Assembly (NCBI RefSeq): GCF_003576645.1
Contig: NC_044923.1
Coordinates: forward strand, 6,531,264 to 6,595,263
From: Ipomoea triloba
Taxonomy: Eukaryota; Streptophyta; Magnoliopsida; Solanales; Convolvulaceae
Direction: 5' to 3'
Length of the DNA: 64,000 nt
The position numbers were made by a program, and so were the translations under genes. A model generated the notes under the pieces. The model made no database searches, was not told the DNA's origin, and saw nothing but the letters and a program-made list of their open reading frames with translations. Below, piece after piece: positions 1 to 14,135 of the stretch (positions within the stretch are counted from its first letter, which is position 1; each line of letters begins with the position of its first letter).

Positions 1-3000
1 ACTTTTTTAGCATAAAATGTGTCTAATAGGCCATCAAACTGTACCTGAAAAATCAATTAGGCCTCAAACTTTTTAAAGTTGCAATTAGGTATATAAACAT
101 ATCAATATAGTTCATCAAGGCGTAATAACCTGTTAGTGACCTGTAATACCAAGTAAATTAAATGTCACTTTTTTTTGCATAAAATTTGTTAAATATGCAT
201 CAATTAGGCTCTCAAACTTTTTAAACTTGCAAATAGATACATAAACATGTCAATTTAGTTTATCAATGCATAATTACCTGTTAGTGACCTGTAATACCAG
301 GTAATTGTAGGTGTCACTTTTTTTCCGTAAAATGTGTCAATAGGCATCGGACATTACTAGTAAAATCAATTAGACCCTCAAAATTTTTAAAATTAGTATT
401 AGGTACAAAAACATGTCAACTTAGTTCATAAATGTATAAATACTTGCTAGTAAACTGTAATACCAAGTAAATTTAAATGTCAATTTTTTTGCATAAAATG
501 TGTCAAATAGGCATCTACTAGGGTCTCAAACTTTTTTTAGTTGCAATGAAATAAATAAACATGCCAATTTAGTTCATCAGGGCATAATTACCTATTCGTG
601 ACCTGTAATAAAAGGTAAACGTAAATGTCACTTTTTTAGCATAAAATGTGTCAAATAGGCCATCGAACTTTACCTGAAAAATCAATTAGCCTCTCAAACT
701 ATTTAAAATTGCAACTTGGTACATAAACATGCAATTTAGTTTATCAAGGCATAATTATCTGTTAATGACCTGTAATAACAGGTAAATGCAAATGTCACTT
801 TTTTAGCATAAAATGTGTCTAATAGGCCAATGAAACTGTACGTGAAAAATCAATTAGGCCCTCAAAATTTTTAAAATTGCAATTAGGTACGTAATCATAT
901 CAATTTAGTTAATCAAGGCGTAATAACCTGTTAGTGACCTGTAAAACCAGGTAAATTTAAATGTCACTTTTTTTTTTTTTGCATAAAATGTGTTAAATAT
1001 GCATCAATTAGGCTCTCAAACTTTTTAAAGTTACAATTAGATACTTAAACAAGTCAATTTAGTTCATAAATGTATAATTACCTGCTAGTAACCTGTAATA
1101 CCAGGTAAATTTAAATGTCACTTTTTTTTGCATAAAATGTGTCAAATAGGAATCAATTAGGGTTTCAAACTTTTTAAAGTTGCAATTAATTAAATAAAAA
1201 TATCAATTTAGTTCATCAAGGCATAATTACATGTTAGTGACCTGTAATAACAGGTAAATGTAAATGTTACTTTTTTAGCATAAAATGTGTCAAATAGGCC
1301 ATCGAACTTTACCTGAAAAATCAATTTGGCCCTAAAAAATTTTAATGTGGCAATTAGGTTCATAAACATGTCAATTTAGTTCATCAAGGCGTAATTACCT
1401 GTTACTGACCTGTAATACAAGATAAATGTAAATGTCACTTTTTTCTTCTTTTTTTTTTTTTTTTGCATAAAATGTGTCAAATAGACCATCGAACATTATC
1501 TGAAAAATCAACTAGGCACTCAAACCTTTTAAAATTGCAATTAGGGACATAAATATGTCAATTTAGTTTATAAGGCATAATTACCTGCTAGTGACCTGTA
1601 ATAGCAGGTAAATATAAATGTCCCTTTTTTTGCACAAAATGTGTCAAATAGGCATCAATTCGGGCCTCAAACTTTTTAAAGTTGCAATTAAATTAATAAA
1701 CATGTCAATTTAGTTCATCAAGACATAATTACCTGTTATTGACCTGTAATAACAAGTAAATGTAAATGTCACTTTTTTAGAATAAAATGTGTCAAATAGG
1801 CCATCAAACTTTATCTCAAAAATCCATTAGGCACTCAAACCTTTTAAAATTGCATTTAGGTACATAAAATGTCAATTAAGTTTATAAGGCATAATTACCT
1901 GTTAGTAACCTGTAATACCAAGTAAATATAAATGTCACTTTTTTTGCATAAAATGTGTCAAATAGGCATCGATTAGGCTCCCAAACTATTTAAAGTTGGA
2001 ATTTTTAACATAAATATGCAAATTTAGTTCATCAAGGCATAATAACCTGCTAGTGACCTGTAATAACAGGTAAATGAAATTGTCCATTTTTTAGCATAAA
2101 ATGTGTCTAATAGGCCACCAAACTGTACCAGAAAAATCAATTATGCCCTTAAACTTTTTAAATTTTTAATTAGGCACATAAATATATCAATTTAATTTAT
2201 CAAGGCACAATTACCTGTTAGTGACCTGTAATACCAGGTAAATTTAAATGTCACATTTTTTGTATAAAATGTGTTAAATATGCATCAATTAGGCTCTCAA
2301 ACTTTTTAAAGTTGCAATTAGATACATAAACATGTCAATTTAGTTTATCAATGCATATTTACCTGTTAGTGACCTGCAATATCCAGTAATTGTAGGTGTC
2401 ACTTTTTTTTTTTGCGTAAAATGTGTCAATAGGGATCGAACTTTACGCGAAAAATCAATTAGACCCTCAAACTTTTTAAAGTTGCAATTAGTTATATTAA
2501 CATGTCAATTTAGTTCATAAATGTATAATTACCTGCTAGTAACCTGTAATACCAGGTAAATTTTAATGTCACTTTTTTTGCATAAAATGTGTCAAATAGG
2601 CATCAATTATGGTCTCAAACTTTTTATAGTTGCAATTAAATAAATAAACACGCCAATTTAGTTCATCAAGGCATAATTACCTGTTAGTGACCTGTAATAA
2701 CAGGTAAACGTAAATGTTACTTTTTTAGCGTAAAATGTGTCAAATAGACCAACGAACTTTATCTGAAAAATCAGTTAGGCTCTCAAACTATTTAAAGTTG
2801 TTATTTGGTACATAACCATGCAGTTTAGTTCATCAAGGCATAATTACCTGTTGATGACCTGTAATAATAGGTAAATGTAAACGTCACTTTTTTAGCATAA
2901 AATGTGTGTCTAATAGGCCAATGAAACTGTACGTGAAAAATCAATTAGGCCCTCAAACTTTTTAAAGTTGCAATTAGGTACGTAAACATATCAATTTAAA

Positions 3001-6000
3001 TCATCAAGGCGTAATAACCTGTTAGTGACCTTTAAAACCAGGTAAATTTAAATGTGTTAAATATGCATCAATTATGCTCTCAAACTTTTTAAAGTTAACA
3101 TTAAGTACATAAGCATATCAATTTAGTTCATCAAGCCATAATTACCTGTTAGTAACCTGTAATAACAGGTAAATGTAAATGTCATTTTTTTTTGCATAAA
3201 ATGTGTCAAATAGACCATCGAACTTTATTTGCAAATTCAATTAGTCCTTCAAACCTTTTAAAGTTGCATTCAGATACATAAACATGTCAATTTAATTTAT
3301 AAGACATAATTACCTGTTAGTGACCTGTAATAACAGGTGAATTTAAATGTCACTTTTTTGCATAAAATGTGTCAATTAAGCATCAATTAGGGTATCAAAG
3401 TTTTTAAAGTTACAATTAAATTAATAAACATGTCAATTTAGTTCATCAAGACATAATTACCTGTTAGTGACCTGTAATAACAGGTAAATGTAAATGTCAC
3501 TTTTTTAGAATAAAATGTGTCAAATAGGCCATCGAAGTTTACCTGAGAAATCAATTAGGCCCTCAAACATTTTAATGTTGCAATTAGGTGCATAAACATG
3601 TCAATTTAGTTTATCAAGGCGTAATTATCTGTTAGTGACCTGTAACACCAGGTAAATTTAAATGTTACTTTTTTTGCATAAAATGTGTCAAATAGGCATC
3701 AATTAGGCTCTCAAACTATTTGAAGTTGCAATTAATTACATAAACATTTAAATTTAGTTCATTAAAGCATAATTACCTGTTAGTGACCCGTAATAACAGG
3801 TAAATGTAAATGTAACTTTTTTAGTATAAAATGTGTCAAATTGGCGATCGAACTTTACCTGAAAAATCAACTAGGCCCTCAAAATTTTTAATGTTGTGAC
3901 TAGATGCATAAACATGTCAATTTAGTTAATCAAGGCGTAATTACCTGTTAGTGACCTAGAATACCAGGTAAATGTAAATGTCACTATTTTTTGCATAAAA
4001 TGTGTCAAATAAACCATCGAACTTTATCTGAAAAATCCATTAGGCACTCAAACCTTTTAATATTGCATTTAGGTACATAAAATGTCAATTAAGTTTATAA
4101 AGCATAATTACCTATTAGTAACCTGTAATACCACGTAAATATAAATGTCACTTTTTTTTGCATAAAATGTGTCAAATAGGCATCAATTAGGCTCTCAAAC
4201 TATTTAAAGTTGCAATTTTTAAAATAAACATGCCAATTTAGTTCATCAAGGCATAATAACCTATTATTGACCTGTAATAACAGGTAATTGAAATTGTCAC
4301 TTTTTTAGCATTAAATGTGTCTAATAGGCCATCAAACTGTATCAGAAAAATCAATTAGGCCCTAAAACTTTTTAAAGTTTCAATTAGGCACATAAATATA
4401 TCAATTTAATTTATCAACGCGTAAATTTAAATGTCACTTTTTTTGCATCAAATGTGTCAAATAGGCATCAATTAGGGTCTCAAACTTTGTATAGTTGCAA
4501 TTAAATAAATAAAAACGCCAATTTAGTTCATCAAGACATAATTACCTGTTAGTGACCTATAATAACAGGTAAACGTAAATGTCACTTTTTTAGCATTAAA
4601 TGTGTCAAATAGGTCATCGAACTTTACCTGAAAAATAAATTAGGCTCTCAAACTATTTAAAGTTGCAATTTGGTACATAACCACGCAATTTAGTTCATCA
4701 AGGCATAATTACCTATTAATGACCTATAATAACAGGTAAGTTTTAATGTCACTTTTTTAGCATAAAATGTGTCTAATAGGCAAATGAAACTGTACGTGAA
4801 AAATCAATTAGGCCTCAAACTTTTTAAAGGTCCAATTAGGTAAATAAACATATCAATTTAAATCATCAAGGCGTAATAACCTGTTAGTAACCTGTAAAAT
4901 CAGGTAAACTTAAATGTCACTTTTTTTGCACAAAATGTGTTAAACATGCATCAATTAGGCTCTTAAACTTTTTAAAGTTGCAATTAGGTACATAAACATA
5001 TCAATTTAGTTCATCAAGGCGTAATAACCTGTTAGTGACCTGTAAAACCAGGTAAATTAAATGTCACTATTTTTTGCATAAAATGTGTTAAATATGCATC
5101 AATTATGCTCTAAAACTTTTTAAAGTTAAAATTAGGTACATAAACATATCAATTTAGTTCATCAAGGCGTAATTACCTGTTAGTGACCTGTAACACCAGG
5201 TAAATTTAAATGTCACTTTTTTTGCATAAAATGTGTCAAATAGTCATCAATTAGGCTCTCAAACTATTTGAAGTTGCAATTAAGTACATAAACATTTAAA
5301 TTTAGTTCATTAAGGCATAATTACCTGTTAGTGACCTGTAATAACAGGTAAATGTAAATGTCACTTTTTTCGTATAAAATGTGTCAAATAGGCGATCGAA
5401 CTTTACCTGAAAAATCAACTAGGCCCTCAAAATTTTTAATGTTGTACTTAGGTGCATAAACATGTCAATTTAGTTAATCAAGGCGTAATTACCTGTTAGT
5501 GACCTGGAATATCAGGTAAATGTTAATGTCACTATTTTTTGCATAAAATGTGTCAAATAGACCATCGAACTTTATCTGAAAAATCTATTAGGCACTCAAA
5601 CCTTTTAAAGTTGCATTTAGGTACATAAAATGTCAATTAAGTTTATAAGGCATAATTACCTGTTAGTAACCTGTAATACCAAGTAAATATAAATGTCACT
5701 TTTTTTGCATAAAATGTGTCAAATAGGCATCAACTAGGCTACCAAACTATTTAAAGTTGCAATTTTTAACATAAACATGCCAATTTAGTTCATCAAGGCA
5801 TAATAACCTGTTAGTGACTTGTAATAACAGGTAAATGAAGTTGTCACTTTTTTAGCATAAAATGTGTCTAATAGGCCATCAAACTGTACCAGAAAAATCA
5901 ATTAGGCTCTCAAACTTTTTAAATTTTCAATTAGGCACATAAATATATCAATTTAATTTATCAAGTCGTAATTACCAATTAGTGACCTATAATACCTGGT

Positions 6001-8318
6001 AAATTTAAATGTCATATTTTTTGTATAAAATGTGTTAAATATGCATCAATTAGGCTCTCAAACTTTTTAAAGTTGCAATTAGATACATAAACATGTCAAT
6101 TTAGTTTATCAATGCATAATTACCTGTTAGTGACCTGCATTATCCGGTAATTGTAGTTGTCACCTTTTTTTTGCGTAAAATGCGGCAATAGGCATCGAAC
6201 TTTACCTGAAAAATTAATTAGACCCTCAAATTTTTTAAAGTTGCAATTAGTTATATAAACATGTCAATTTAGTTCATAAAGGTATAATTACCTGCTAGTA
6301 ACCTGTAATAACAGGTAAATTTAAATGTCACTTTTTTTGCATAATTTGTGTCAAATAGGCATTAATTAGGGTCTCAAACTTTTTATAGTTGCAATTAAAT
6401 AAATAAACACGCCAATTTAGTTCATCAAGGCATAATTACCTGTTAGTGACCTGTAATAACAGGTAAACGTAAATGTCACTTTTTTAGCATAAAATGTGTC
6501 AAATAGGCCATCGAACTTTACCTGAAAAATTAATTAGGCTCTCCAACTATTTAAAGTTGCAATTTGGTACATAACCATGCAATTTAGTTCATCAAGGCAT
6601 AATTACCTGTTAATGACCTGTAATAACAGGTAAATGTAAATGTCACTTTTTTAGCATAAAATGTGTCTAATAGGCCAATGAAACTGTACGTGAAAAAATC
6701 AATTAGGCCCTCAAACTTTTTAAAGTTGCAATTAGGTGCATAAACATGTCAATTTAGTTTATCAAAGCGTAATTACATGTTAGTGACCTGTAACACCAGG
6801 TAAATTTAATGTACCTTTTTTTGCATAAAATGTGTCAAATAGGCATCAATTAGGCTCTCAAACTATTTGAAGTTTCAATTAAGTACATAAACATTTAGAT
6901 TTAATACATTAAGGCATAATTACTTGTTAGTGACCTGTAATAACAGGTAAAAGTAAATGTCACTTTTTTAGCATAAAATGTGTTAAATCGGCCATCGAAC
7001 TTTACCTGAAAAATCAATTAGGCCCTCAAAATTTTTAATGGTTCAATTAGGTTCATAAACATGTCAATTTAGTTCATCCAAACGTAATTACATGTTAGTG
7101 ACCTATAATACCAAGTAAATGTAAATGTCACTTTTATTTTTTTGCATAAAATGTGTCAAATAGACCATCAAACATTATCTGAAAAATCAATTAGGCACTC
7201 AAACCTTTTGAAATTGCAATTAGGTACATAAATATGTCAATTTAGTTTATAAGGCATAATTACTTGTTAATGACCTGTAATACCAGGTAAATATAAATGT
7301 CCCTTTTTTTGCATAAAATGTGTCAAATACGCATCAATTAGTCTCTCACACTATTGTAAGTTGCAATTTGGTACATAAACATGCAATTTAGTTCATCAAA
7401 GCATAATTACCTTTTAGTGACCTGTAATAACAGGTAAATGTAAATGTCACTTTTTTAGCATAAAATGTGTCTAATAGGCATCAAACTGTACCTGAAAAAT
7501 CAATTAGGCCTTGAAACTTTTTAAAATTGCAATTAGGCACATAAACATATCAATTTAGTTTATCAAGGCGTAATTATCTGTTATTGACCTGTAATGCTAG
7601 GTAAATTTAAATGTCACATTTTTTGCATAAAATGTGTTAAATATGCATCGATTAGGCTCTCAAACTTTTTAACGTTACAATTAGGTACATAAACATGTCA
7701 ATTTAGTTTATCAAGGCATAATTACCTGTTAGTGACCTACAATACCAGGTAATTGTAGGTGTCACTTTTTTTTGCGTAAAATGTGTCAATAGGCTTCGAA
7801 CTTACCTGAAAAATCAATTAGACCCTCATACTTTTTAAAGTTGCAATTATGTACATAAAGATGTCAATTTAGTTCATAAAGGTATACTTACCTGATAGTA
7901 ACTTGTAATACCAGGTAAATTTAAATGTCACTTTTTTTGCATAAAATGTGTCAAATAGGCATCAATTAGGGTCTCAAACTTTTTACAGTTGCAATTAAAT
8001 AAATAAACATGCCAATTTAGTTCATCAAGGCATAATTACCTGTTAGTGACCTGTAATAATAGGTAAACGTAAATGTCACTTTTTTAGCATAAAATGTGTC
8101 AAATAGGCCATCAAACTTTACCTGAAAAATCAATTAGGCTCTCCAAACTATTTAAAGTTGCAATTTGGTACATAAACATGTCAATTTAATTTTTCAAGGC
8201 GTAATTACCTGTTAGTGACCTGTAACACCAAGTAAATTTAAATGTCACTTTTTTTTGCATAAAATGTGTCAAATAGGCATTAATTAGGCTCTCAAACTAT
8301 TTAAAGTTGCAATTAAGT
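1..8318. repeat. Satellite array, ~160-bp monomers with higher-order repeat
   Basis: About 50 head-to-tail monomers fill this stretch and run off the left edge. Monomer starts (the ACTTTTTT box before GCATAAAATGTGT) fall at 1, 167, 316, 482, 630, 797 and 966, so lengths alternate around 166 and 149 bp. The long form carries an extra block reading roughly GAACTTTACCTGAAAAATC that the short form lacks. A recognisable order of about five monomer types (GTCTAATAGG, TTAAATATGC, TCAATAGG..GACCCTC, AGGGTCTC, TCAAATAGGCC) recurs near 1, 2096, 5860 and 7465, a higher-order unit near 800 bp. Each monomer has a short inverted repeat, TTACCTGTTA and TAACAGGTAA. No coding capacity is seen. Confidence 0.95.
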
Positions 8319-8714
8319 TCATAAATTATAATTCAATGTGTTCGTATCAAAATAAACAAATAGATAAATATATAAAAATAAAACAACTGGGGTGGGAACT
8401 TCATGAATTATGATCAGATTGAAGCGATAAAAACATAAGAAATGGAAATATATATATATATATAATATATATATATACCTCCACATAAGAACATATACCT
8501 CCACATCTTCCAACACAACTTCTAAGGTTTCTCCTGGGTTGTTCTTGACTTCGTAAAGACGAATCAATCTTACTTTGATTGCCCACGCAATACTGAAGGC
8601 GTTTATCTTATTTATAGTAAAACAAAAATAGGGGTCATTGTATGTAGATTTTTTTGTGTCTATAAAGCTAAAGTGGTAAGATGGAGTGAACGAAAGATGT
8701 GAAATTGGTTGCAT
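8319..8714 (-). pseudogene. Fragment resembling a Helitron-associated RPA/OB-fold protein
   Basis: The minus strand reads 131 codons from an ATG at 8714. Residues about 37-70 include INAFSIAWAIKVRLIRLYE and EVVLEDVE, which resemble the first OB-fold of the RPA70-like (DUF223) proteins that plant Helitrons often carry. The remainder decays into AT-rich sequence with a TATA microsatellite (about 8450-8480), so the frame after residue 75 is probably not real coding. It lies between the satellite and the first Helitron end. The assignment rests on pattern likeness only; it could be an exon of a broken host RPA-like gene. Confidence 0.4.
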
Positions 8715-8817
8715 GGTTGCATGATTTATATAGTGGTATGGGAATTTATTAGATAGAAATTTATTTGGAAAACTTTAAAAATAATTGATTAATAATAATT
8801 ATTGATTGATTAATCTA

Positions 8818-8897
8818 TCTATACTATATATAAAAGCATTATCCTCCTCTAGAATTTTCTCGCCCAAATGTAGGGGTATTTTAGTAATATGGTAATT

Positions 8898-8931
<34 letters not shown>

Positions 8932-9720
8932 ATATTAATAATATTAATTATTATTATAGAATAATATTAATGATAGAATAATATTAATTATAATTGGTTA
9001 TAGTAGGTTATAATAGGTTATTAGTAATTATGGTAATTATTATGATAGAATAATACTCCGTATTAAAGAGATAAGAATGTGGTTTTGATTGTTACAATTT
9101 TTTGTAATATTTATCTAAATGTACTCATATTCTGGCTGAGATACAAAAATGATGACTATCAATCATATTTATTATATTATATATGCTAATAATATCTAAT
9201 AATTGTAATTGGCAAGTCCCATGTAAAATTAAATCAAATATTTATTATAATTTTTTTTTTCAAATCATTTCCAACCAATTCTCAAATGGTAATAACCTAC
9301 TAACACGAATTGTTTGCTTACATAATATTATTTTATTAAATTAAATCGTAACAAATACTAGCATATTAATGGCACTTATACACGGTAATGTACGTGCAAT
9401 AAAATTGGTAATATTTATATATACACGAAAAATTGTCTTCAAAAAAAATATATATACACGAAGATCACGTCCATAAAGTCATCATTTATTAGTAGAAAAT
9501 TAAATCAAGAATATGATATATTATTGGAATTGAAAATTAAATCAAGAATATAACATATTATTGGAATTGAAAATTACAAAATAATATCTATTAATTATAA
9601 ATTAATTTGTTCATTAAATCGTAACAAATATTTTCAATCATATTATATTATATATATGCTATCAAAAAAATACACGAATTACGAATTCTGGCTGATATAC
9701 AAAAATTACGAATGTCAATC

Positions 9721-9773
<53 letters not shown>

Positions 9774-11457
9774 ATATAACTCCTATGCATATTTGTGCCT
9801 TAATTGGCACCTAATTGATAGAAAATGAAAAAGGAAACGAAAATCACTAATTGACTATAAATAAAAAAGATCCCTAATTGATTGAAAATGAAAAATAAAA
9901 CAGAAATTAATCATTAATACTAGAAAATGAAAATTGAAAAAGGGAATGAGAATTACTAATTGCCTGCAAATAAACAAAAAAACAAAAACAAAAAAAAAAG
10001 GATCCCTACGCCATGCCTATAAAATGATAGGATTAAACTTGGGTTTGCCTTCCCCCTGTGTTCTACTTAAGAGATTCAAGAATTGGATCCTCTCTCTAAG
10101 GTTTTTCCAAGAATGGTGGTTTTCGTCATTCCCGGTCTTAGATCGTCGTCGCCATTAACATTTCCATTGGTCTGTATTCTCTCTCGGTTTTCTTCTAATT
10201 TCTAAGTTTCCCACATGTATGCATATGTTTATTAGCACTTCTTCCGTGTGCAGAAACATGTATGCATATGCTTAAAGATGGGTCCTTTTTTGTTTTTAAG
10301 TCATTTTTATGTGATTTATTTTTGTATATACGTGATGATTTAGCATTGAATCAGTTACTCAGACTTTGATGAAATGGTGGAGAAATGGCTTAGCATTCAA
10401 GTTATTGTTTTTACTATTCAAAGAAAAACAAAAACAAACCAACAAAAAAACAAAAAATATAAACATATGCATCGATTGAATTGAAGTTTGAGGAATTACC
10501 GGAATTAGAAATGGCGAAACGAGAACTTTTGCATCCTTTTCCCCTGAAAATTGAAATACACGCCCAAACACTTCAGCCCAAACAATTAAAAAAATATATA
10601 GCAAACAATAGAAAAGGAAAATAAAAAAATGATTCATAATTCAATGATTAATATTAATAATGTTAGCAGTAAAAATGAAAAATGAAAAAGGAAACAAAAT
10701 TAACTTACGAGGAAAAATAGAAAACACAACGAAATTAACTTACCAGGAAATGGACTAATAGTAATAAGGTTACTAATAAAAAGGAAAATCCTAACAAAAT
10801 TTCCATTTCGTGCTTTCCCGTCCAACCACTTCTGTTCAAACAATAGAAAATGAAAATTTATTGAGGAAACAATAGAAAAGGAAATAAAAAAAAAAGGGGG
10901 GGGGGGTCCATAATTTAATGATTAATACTAATAATATTAACAATAAAAAATGAAAAAATGAAAAAGAAAACATAATTTAATAGTCACACATAGAATAATT
11001 ATAGAATAAAATATCTATTCTATTTAGTCATACCTTATATAGCCTAAACTACTACACATCATTCCCGTCATTTCCTTTAATAATAATAACAACAACAACA
11101 ACAACAACAACAACAATAATAATAATAATAATAATAATTTGGTTACCTTAATTACTTTACTTTCTATATTTTTGTAATATCGTACAACCATTTGGACATA
11201 TAATTAATATTATCTAAATATATAATAAAAAAATAAATTACGCTATATAATATTCGATGTCATCGTACGGATAATTGGACAATTATTTGCTCTAATTCAA
11301 GCTAGGAAAACATCAGAAAACATAATCAATCAAACCAATTTCATTAATTGCGCTATATAATATTCAATGTTACAATTTATATAATTGTATATCGATTCAA
11401 ATATTCTTAAAATATTATAACAAATCCATTCCGTGAACGCACGGGCGAAAATACTAG
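8818..11457 (+). mobile_element. Non-autonomous Helitron with both ends intact
   Basis: The 5' end begins TCTATACTATATATAAAAG at 8818 and is preceded by A. The 3' end is CTAG at 11454-11457, followed by T. This gives the expected A|T insertion site with no target duplication. Just inside the 3' end is a hairpin, CCGTG-AACG-CACGG (about 11431-11444), at the usual distance from CTAG. No Rep/helicase is encoded. The interior is AT-rich, with an (AT)n run at 9723-9770. A more GC-balanced stretch at about 10020-10170, and another near 10480-10590, look like captured host leader or exon DNA, but I do not recognise them. The 5' terminus closely matches that of the minus-strand Helitron ending at 23993. 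Confidence 0.8.
9723..9770. repeat. (AT)n microsatellite
   Basis: An uninterrupted TA dinucleotide run of about 48 bp inside the first Helitron. Confidence 0.95.
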
Positions 11458-12340
11458 TATCAATAATAATAATCACTCTTGTTATTATCCAATTATTATT
11501 ATTATTAATTATTAATTAATTAATTATGAATTACTCCGTAATAATTTGAAATTTGCCTTTTATTAATAATAATCAATCCTGTTATTATTTTAAATCAATT
11601 TACCGTATTAATAATAATAATCAATCATGTTATTATCCGATTATATTATTATTATTATTATTATTTTTATTTTTATTTTTATTTTTATTAAGAATTAAGA
11701 ATTAATAATTTACAATTTGCCTTTATTAATAATAATCAATCATGTTATTATTTTAAATCAATTTACCATTTTTCACCGATTAAGAATTATTGCCTTTTTT
11801 ATAATGTAATAATAATCAATCCTGTTATTATTTTAAATCAATTTACTGTATTAATAATAATAATCACTCTTGTTATTATCAGATTATATTATTATTATTA
11901 TTATTAAGAATTAATAATCTTCAATTTGCTTTTATTAATAAGAATCAATCTTGTTATTATTTAAATCAATTTATCGTTTTTCACCGATTAAGAATTATTG
12001 TCTTTTTTATAATGTACGTTAGCATGCAATTTCTATTTTATTGTATACAATTTGCCTTTATTAAGTCATTGCAATTTGCCTTTATTTATAATAATCACTC
12101 TTGTTATTATCCGATTAAGAATTAAGAATTTAGAATTTGTCTTTATTAATAATAATCACTCTTGATATTATTTTAAATCAATTTACCGTTTTCAACAATT
12201 AAGAATTATTTCTTAATCAATCCTATTATTATTTTAAATTAATTTACCGTTTTTCACCGATTAAGAATTATTGCCTTTTTATAATGTACGTTAGCATGCA
12301 ATTTCTATTTTATTGTATGCAATTTGCCTAATAATTATTG
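11458..12340. repeat. AT-rich dispersed repeat block, no gene
   Basis: The stretch has a diverged recurring unit: runs of ATT/AATAAT, CACTCTTGTTATTATCCGATT, TTTAAATCAATTTACCG, then AAGAATTATTGCC. Several imperfect copies occur before the SINE, and at least one continues after it (about 12512-12700). No open frame of note and no terminal signature were found. It may be decayed Helitron interior. Confidence 0.6.
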
Positions 12341-12511
12341 ATGAAACAGGCCAAAGACCTTGTGGTTTAGTGGCATCCGGTGTTCCGGTTAACACTCCCA
12401 TATAGATGATGGGAGTGTGTTCGAGCCTCAGTGGAGTCAATTGTTTGACGCTTTGTGCTTCATTAGGTTGAGAAAGTAGCTATGAACCAGTAGTACTCAA
12501 CAAAAAAAAAG
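12341..12511 (+). mobile_element. tRNA-derived SINE, full-length copy
   Basis: The element is flanked by an 8-bp target duplication AATTATTG at 12333-12340 and 12512-12519. Near the 5' end TGTGGTTTAGTGGCAT resembles a pol III A box, and GTGTTCGAGCCTC fits a B box about 50 bp downstream. The 3' end is CTCAAC followed by an A tract. Two shorter relatives lie on the minus strand at 46638-46770 and 47420-47555. It has no coding capacity and would depend on a LINE for mobility. Confidence 0.85.
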
Positions 12512-12715
12512 AATTATTGCCTAATCACTCCTGCTATTATTTTAAATCAATTTATATTTTTCAAAGATTAAGAATTATTGCATTTTTTATAATGTGTGTT
12601 AATATGCAATTTCTCTTTTATTGTATGCAATTTGCCTTTATTAAATCATTGTAATTTACCTTTATTAATAATAATCACTCCTTATTAAATCATTGCAAAC
12701 ACCAATTAATATTAA

Positions 12716-13310
12716 CAACACAATATTATATTAGATATATCACAAATTATATATCACCAATCGCCAATCAATATTAACAACACAATATTACCATATTACC
12801 TTATGGCATTACATTATTAATAAATATGGATAATTAATAAAATAAAAAAATAATAAATAAATAAATATTAACAATATTACCATATTAGATATATCACAAA
12901 TTATATATCACCAATCAATATTAACAACACAATATTACCATATTACCTTATGGCATTACATTATTAATAAATATGGATAATTAATAAAATAACAAATAAA
13001 TAAATATTAACAATATTACCATATTAGATATATCACAAATTATATATCACCAATCACCAATCAATATTAACAACACAATATTACCATATTACCTTATGAC
13101 ATTACATTATTAATAAATATGTATAATTAATAAAATAATAAATAAATAAATATTAACAATATTACCATATTAGATATATCACAAATTATATATCACCAAT
13201 CACCAATTAATATTATTAATAAATATGGATAATGGCATTACATTATTAATAAATATGGATAATGACATTACATTATTAATAAATATGGATAATTAATAAA
13301 ATTAATAAAA
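12716..13310. repeat. Tandem repeat, ~146-bp unit, about 3.5 copies
   Basis: The unit contains CACAATATTACCATATTACC followed by TTATGGCATTACATTATT, (AAATA)n-like sequence and TATCACAAATTATATATCACC. Unit starts near 12781, 12928 and 13074 give a period of 146-147 bp. The last copies break down into short GGATAATGGCATTACATTA repeats. Confidence 0.85.
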
Positions 13311-13859
13311 TAATAAATAAATAAATTTTATCCATTATGTTGTTACTAAAATGCCCTCCAGTTTTGGGGGGAAAACCTTTGCTAGGCACTTCTATTATTA
13401 TTATTATTACTAGTATTTTCGCCCGTGAGTTGCACGGAATGAATTTGTTATAATATTTTAAGAATATTTGGATCGATATACAGTTATATAAATTATAACA
13501 TCGAATATTATATAGCGCAATTGATGAAATTGGTTGGATCGATTATGTTTTCTGATGTTTTCTTTACTTGAATTAGAGCAAATAATTGTCCAATTACCCG
13601 TGCGATTCACGGATAGATTTTTGTTTTATTTATTTAGATAATAAAATTAAAGATATTAAAAAAATCTAATATTGAACATGTACATTTATTTGATAATGAG
13701 ATTAGTGCAAAAGTATCACTCAATTAATTGAATAATATATGACTTGTTTGTTTACAATTATCCTAAAAAGATCGATATTTAATATAACTTAAGTAATTAT
13801 ATTATTACAAAAATAAATATGAAAAAATGAGAAATAATTTAACTTTAATATTAATATAT

Positions 13860-14135
13860 TCATTTCTTTTTTCCGAATATTTCATTTCCTTTTCCCTTTG
13901 ATCTCCATTCCTTTTTCCTTCATAATTTTTCCCAATATTTCATTTGTCGGTTACTAATTTTTTCATATGAAAAGTTGTGTTATATTTCCAATGAAATATT
14001 AATATATTTCTTTCATTTTTCCTAATATTTCATTTCCTTATAAATATATTCATTTCCATTTTTCTTCATAAAAAATTAATATTCATTTCCATTTTTGTCC
14101 TTCATAATTTTTTCCTAATATTTCATTTGGTGGTT
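13860..14135. repeat. T-rich repeat units inside the Helitron, left part
   Basis: Imperfect units contain TTCATTTCCTTTTTCC, TTCATAATTTTTTCC, CATTTGGTGGTTACTAA and AAAAGTTGTGTTATATTTCC. The same units resume at 20016, directly after the LTR element, so the two blocks were one tandem array before the insertion. Confidence 0.75.

Noticed and set aside
1..8318. Considered whether the regular repeats are a CRISPR array
   Set aside because: The whole 160-bp unit is conserved with no unique spacers, and the DNA is eukaryotic nuclear sequence.
12341..12511. Considered a tRNA gene because of A and B boxes
   Set aside because: There is no cloverleaf or acceptor stem; an A-rich tail and target duplication show it is a SINE.
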